64,000 nt of DNA from Aerococcaceae bacterium DSM 111021. Lineage in GTDB: Bacteria; Bacillota; Bacilli; Lactobacillales; Aerococcaceae. Positions 63,188 to 64,000 of the stretch are shown piece by piece (within the stretch, counting starts at the first letter, position 1; every line of letters starts with the position of its first letter). The stretch spans positions 372,001 to 436,000 of the forward strand of contig JACCEK010000001.1 of the NCBI GenBank assembly GCA_020112395.1. The letters run 5' to 3'. The position numbers and the translations under genes were made by a program. The notes beneath the pieces are model-generated. The model searched no databases and was not told the DNA's origin. It saw only the letters and a list, made by a program, of their open reading frames with translations.

Positions 63188-64000
63188 TTATCGCTTAAAG
63201 AAAGTCGCTTTAAGTTCCATCACAATATCTCTAAGATCTGCTGCAGCTTCAAAGTTAAGATCCTTCGCGTATTGACGCATCTCCATCTCAAGTCGATCAA
63301 GCTCTTCCTCACGCTGAAGTCGTGATAGCTGTTTAAATTGAGCCAAGATATTCTCTTCTTGCTCTTCACTATCAACATCATGAGTAATTCTAATAAGATC
63401 ACGAACCTCTTTTATGATTGTCTTAGGTGTAATTCCATGCTCTTTATTGTAAGCAATCTGGATTTCGCGACGTCGACTTGTCTCATCAATCGCCTTATTC
63501 ATTGAGTCTGTCATCTTATCTGCATACATAATGACTTGCCCATTTTCATTACGAGCCGCTCGTCCAATTGTTTGAATTAATGCTCGTTCACCCCGTAAGA
63601 ATCCTTCTTTATCCGCATCTAAAATCGCAACAAGTGATACTTCCGGAACATCGATTCCTTCTCTCAATAAGTTGATTCCAATCAGAACATCAAATATACC
63701 CAATCTTAAATCACGAATGATTTCTGTTCGCTCTAGTGTTTTTATATCACTGTGTAAGTATTTCACTTTTATATCTAATTCTTTAAGATAATCAGTTAGA
63801 TCTTCAGACATTTTCTTCGTCAATGTCGTTATAAATACACGCTCGTTACGTTCAGTCCGTTTATTAATTTCTTGAATTAAATCATCAATCTGCCCTTTGA
63901 TGGGACGTACCTCAACAATTGGATCTAGTAAACCTGTCGGACGAATAATTTGTTCAACATATTCGTCATCAGTATGCTCTAATTCATAAGGTCCTGGCGT
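63188..64000 (-). CDS. uvrB: Excinuclease ABC subunit B (C-terminal part; 5' end outside window)
   Basis: 271 codons run from the window edge to the stop at 63188. The frame reads [40 protein letters not shown], then [20 protein letters not shown] and QTIGRAARN (helicase motif VI). The C-terminal UVR motif for UvrC contact is near the end ([20 protein letters not shown]). UvrB verifies damage in nucleotide excision repair. An ATG within the frame at 63823 is internal (KKMSED), not the start. Confidence 0.97.
   Translation of the reverse strand, partial: TPGPYELEHTDDEYVEQIIRPTGLLDPIVEVRPIKGQIDDLIQEINKRTERNERVFITTLTKKMSEDLTDYLKELDIKVKYLHSDIKTLERTEIIRDLRLGIFDVLIGINLLREGIDVPEVSLVAILDADKEGFLRGERALIQTIGRAARNENGQVIMYADKMTDSMNKAIDETSRRREIQIAYNKEHGITPKTIIKEVRDLIRITHDVDSEEQEENILAQFKQLSRLQREEELDRLEMEMRQYAKDLNFEAAADLRDIVMELKATFFKR

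Noticed and set aside
1-64000. CRISPR arrays, insertion sequences, prophage genes, tRNA or rRNA genes
   Set aside because: No regularly spaced repeats, transposase or integrase genes, or tRNA-like cloverleaf sequences were seen on reading both strands.

Overview
This is a 64 kb chromosomal window from a low-GC Gram-positive bacterium, most likely of the order Lactobacillales. The protein families, sigma-A promoters (TTGACA/TATAAT type), strong AGGAGG ribosome binding sites and T-tailed terminators all fit. Gene order largely follows the Bacillus subtilis housekeeping block that runs priA-fmt-rsmB-prpC-prkC-rsgA-rpe-thiN, rpmB-asp23-fakA-recG-plsX-acpP, rnc-smc-ftsY, ylxM-ffh-rpsP-khpA-rimM-trmD-rplS. 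As is usual for Lactobacillales, no fapR is present here, and fabD and fabG are missing between plsX and acpP. Family or genus cannot be fixed from the sequence alone. I saw no rRNA, tRNA, insertion sequence, prophage, CRISPR array or replication origin.

Layout, left to right. (1) 1-7516: the N-terminal two thirds or more of a GH3 beta-glucosidase, an alpha/beta hydrolase, a Cof-type HAD phosphatase, a YitT-type membrane protein with a small partner, a YeiH-type transporter and a tRNA-dihydrouridine synthase. (2) 7577-8952: a two-gene plus-strand cassette (small membrane protein and secreted two-repeat protein) lying between two near-identical copies of the rplS terminator. (3) 8960-17106: rplS, an opuC osmoprotectant ABC operon inserted between rplS and trmD, then rimM, khpA, rpsP, ffh and ylxM. 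(4) 17116-21121: a manganese module, mntR plus divergent mntABCD, with two DtxR-type operators placed on the mntA promoter. (5) 21203-27389: ftsY, a Cof-type HAD gene, smc and rnc. (6) 27600-35800: an oligopeptide ABC cluster with two tandem oppA paralogues. (7) 35894-53898: acpP, plsX, recG, fakA, asp23, rpmB, a D-2-hydroxyacid dehydrogenase, thiN, rpe, rsgA, prkC, stp, rsmB, fmt, priA, rpoZ and gmk. (8) 53996-64000: a divergent LCP protein, an SOS-type yolD-like gene, thiT-rnjB, pnp, rpsO, an OatA-like acyltransferase and the 3' part of uvrB.

Nearly all genes are on the minus strand. Four groups lie on the plus strand: the HAD gene at 3035, the cassette at 7851-8812, mntABCD and the yolD-like gene. 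The last three sit where the conserved gene order is interrupted.

The strongest leads are: the flanking terminator duplication around the 7851-8812 cassette; three ABC substrate-binding proteins that have signal peptides but no lipobox cysteine; an LCP protein lacking the usual catalytic Arg/Asp residues; an orphan yolD-like gene behind two LexA-type boxes; and mntR placed as first gene of an operon with the signal-recognition-particle genes ylxM and ffh. I did not find a clearly novel multi-gene defence or biosynthetic system. Everything here was read by eye, without database searches.
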